DNA from: Marinobacter salsuginis
GTDB taxonomy: Bacteria > Pseudomonadota > Gammaproteobacteria > Pseudomonadales > Oleiphilaceae
Length of the DNA: 64,000 bases
Reading direction: 5' to 3'
Assembly (NCBI RefSeq): GCF_009617755.1
Contig: NZ_BGZH01000001.1
Coordinates: 2,356,001-2,420,000 of the forward strand
In this document: in pieces, positions 63,453 through 64,000 of the stretch
How positions within the stretch are numbered: position 1 is the first letter of the stretch
Layout: every line of letters starts with the position of its first letter
Program-made: the position numbers and the translations under genes
Notes under the pieces: generated by a model
What the model saw: the letters and a program-made list of their open reading frames with translations, nothing else
What the model was told of the DNA's origin: nothing
Database searches by the model: none

Positions 63453-64000
63453 ATGAGCGACCTGTTTTACGATGCCGCCCCCAATGCCACCCGTGTAGCC
63501 CCGGAGCGGGAGCCGGAGAGGTATTACCCTGAAAAGCCCGAGGCCGTCACCCTGTTTGGCACCTGCGTGGTGGATCTGTTCTTCCCGGAAGCCGGGCTGG
63601 ACGCCATTCGTCTGCTGGAACGTGAAGGCGTCCGCGTGCATTTCCCTCAGGAGCAGAGCTGTTGCGGGCAGCCTGCCTGGACTTCGGGATACCGGGATGA
63701 GGCCAAAGCCGTGGCCCGTGCCCAACTGGAGATCCTGGATCGTTCGGGGCTGCCGGTCGTTGTGCCGTCCGGCTCCTGTGCCGGTATGTTCCGGCATCAT
63801 TACCGGGCGCTGTTTGCCGACGAGCCGGACACACTCAAGCGGGTGGAAGCGCTGGCGGAGCGCACCTTCGAGCTGACCGAGTTCCTGCTGAAAGTCTGCA
63901 AAGTGCAACTGTCGGACCGGGGGGCACCCAGCAAGATCGCCCTGCACACGTCCTGCTCGGCCCGTCGGGAAATGAACACACACCTCCATGCGCGTGAGCT
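63453..64000 (+). CDS. lldE: Lactate utilisation Fe-S protein LldE/LutA (5' part; runs off the window)
   Basis: 182 codons are visible. The first CCG domain (QEQSCCGQPAWTSGY, then SGSCAGMFRHHY) is complete, and the second begins (LHTSCSARREM). Two CCG cysteine-rich domains are typical of LldE/LutA, part of the three-protein L-lactate dehydrogenase complex with LldF and LldG. GAGG precedes the ATG. The neighbouring regulator and operators support lactate control. Confidence 0.88.
   Translation, partial: MSDLFYDAAPNATRVAPEREPERYYPEKPEAVTLFGTCVVDLFFPEAGLDAIRLLEREGVRVHFPQEQSCCGQPAWTSGYRDEAKAVARAQLEILDRSGLPVVVPSGSCAGMFRHHYRALFADEPDTLKRVEALAERTFELTEFLLKVCKVQLSDRGAPSKIALHTSCSARREMNTHLHARE

Noticed and set aside
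1..64000. Mobile element, prophage, CRISPR or tRNA-linked island in the window
   Set aside because: No transposase, integrase, direct-repeat array, tRNA or attachment-like duplication was seen, and the catabolic operon has the same codon and base character as its neighbours by eye.

Overview
The window looks like a chromosomal stretch of a marine or halophilic gammaproteobacterium, most likely Marinobacter or a close relative. This is inferred from the moderately high G+C, a TeaABCD-type ectoine TRAP transporter, a Pseudomonas-like sigma-28 promoter in front of a chemoreceptor, and a chromosomal Dmp-type phenol pathway. No rRNA, tRNA, insertion sequence, prophage or CRISPR array was seen. Both ends cut a gene: an RND exporter at the left and lldE at the right.

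Region 1 (1-19.3 kb) is aromatic catabolism. A DmpR/XylR-type sigma-54 activator (2002-3705, minus) sits beside a complete dmpKLMNOPQBCDEFGHI operon (4075-16130, plus). The multicomponent phenol hydroxylase (KLMNOP) makes catechol. DmpQ should reactivate the extradiol dioxygenase DmpB. DmpC/D/E/F/G/H/I carry the ring-fission product to pyruvate and acetyl-CoA. The same strand continues into a LigB/DODA-like protein that lacks the family's metal-binding histidines, an amidase, and a ketopantoate-reductase-like enzyme. On the other side of dmpR, a YCF48-like lipoprotein and RND exporter operon has a -24/-12 element of the same TGGCAC-N5-TTGCT form as the phenol operon, plus a strong DmpR/XylR-like upstream site. 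It is therefore probably part of the same regulon.

Region 2 (19.2-38.2 kb) is housekeeping, envelope and signalling. It holds a MotA/OmpA-like pair, two hotdog thioesterases, a DJ-1/PfpI protein, and an RNase J-like hydrolase between two periplasmic solute-binding proteins. A c-di-GMP group follows (GGDEF-EAL, PAS-GGDEF, HD-GYP). After that come a Frag1/DRAM-like membrane protein, TauE/SafE, YchJ, rhodanese, a DCC protein, a SixA-CHAD fusion, a chemoreceptor and an Hpt-REC-REC protein.

Region 3 (38.3-53.7 kb) is dominated by uptake: an orphan TRAP binding protein, two adjacent complete polyamine-type ABC transporters, a 7TM-GGDEF protein, and the teaABCD cluster.

Region 4 (53.8-64 kb) contains small enzymes (alpha/beta hydrolase, glutathione peroxidase, LLM oxidoreductase, metallophosphoesterase, Nmad3-like protein, crotonase), ethanolamine ammonia-lyase eutBC without microcompartment genes, and a free-standing OvoA-C-terminal-like methyltransferase. 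Next are a sequence closely matching a PHO box with a ~70-nt terminator-ended leader or small RNA, an orphan ParA, and a lactate-utilisation locus (FadR-type regulator, two perfect palindromic operators, lldE).

The observations most worth following are the metal-ligand-less ring-cleavage homologue inside the phenol operon, the shared sigma-54/DmpR control of the exporter operon, and the PHO-box small RNA or attenuator upstream of parA.
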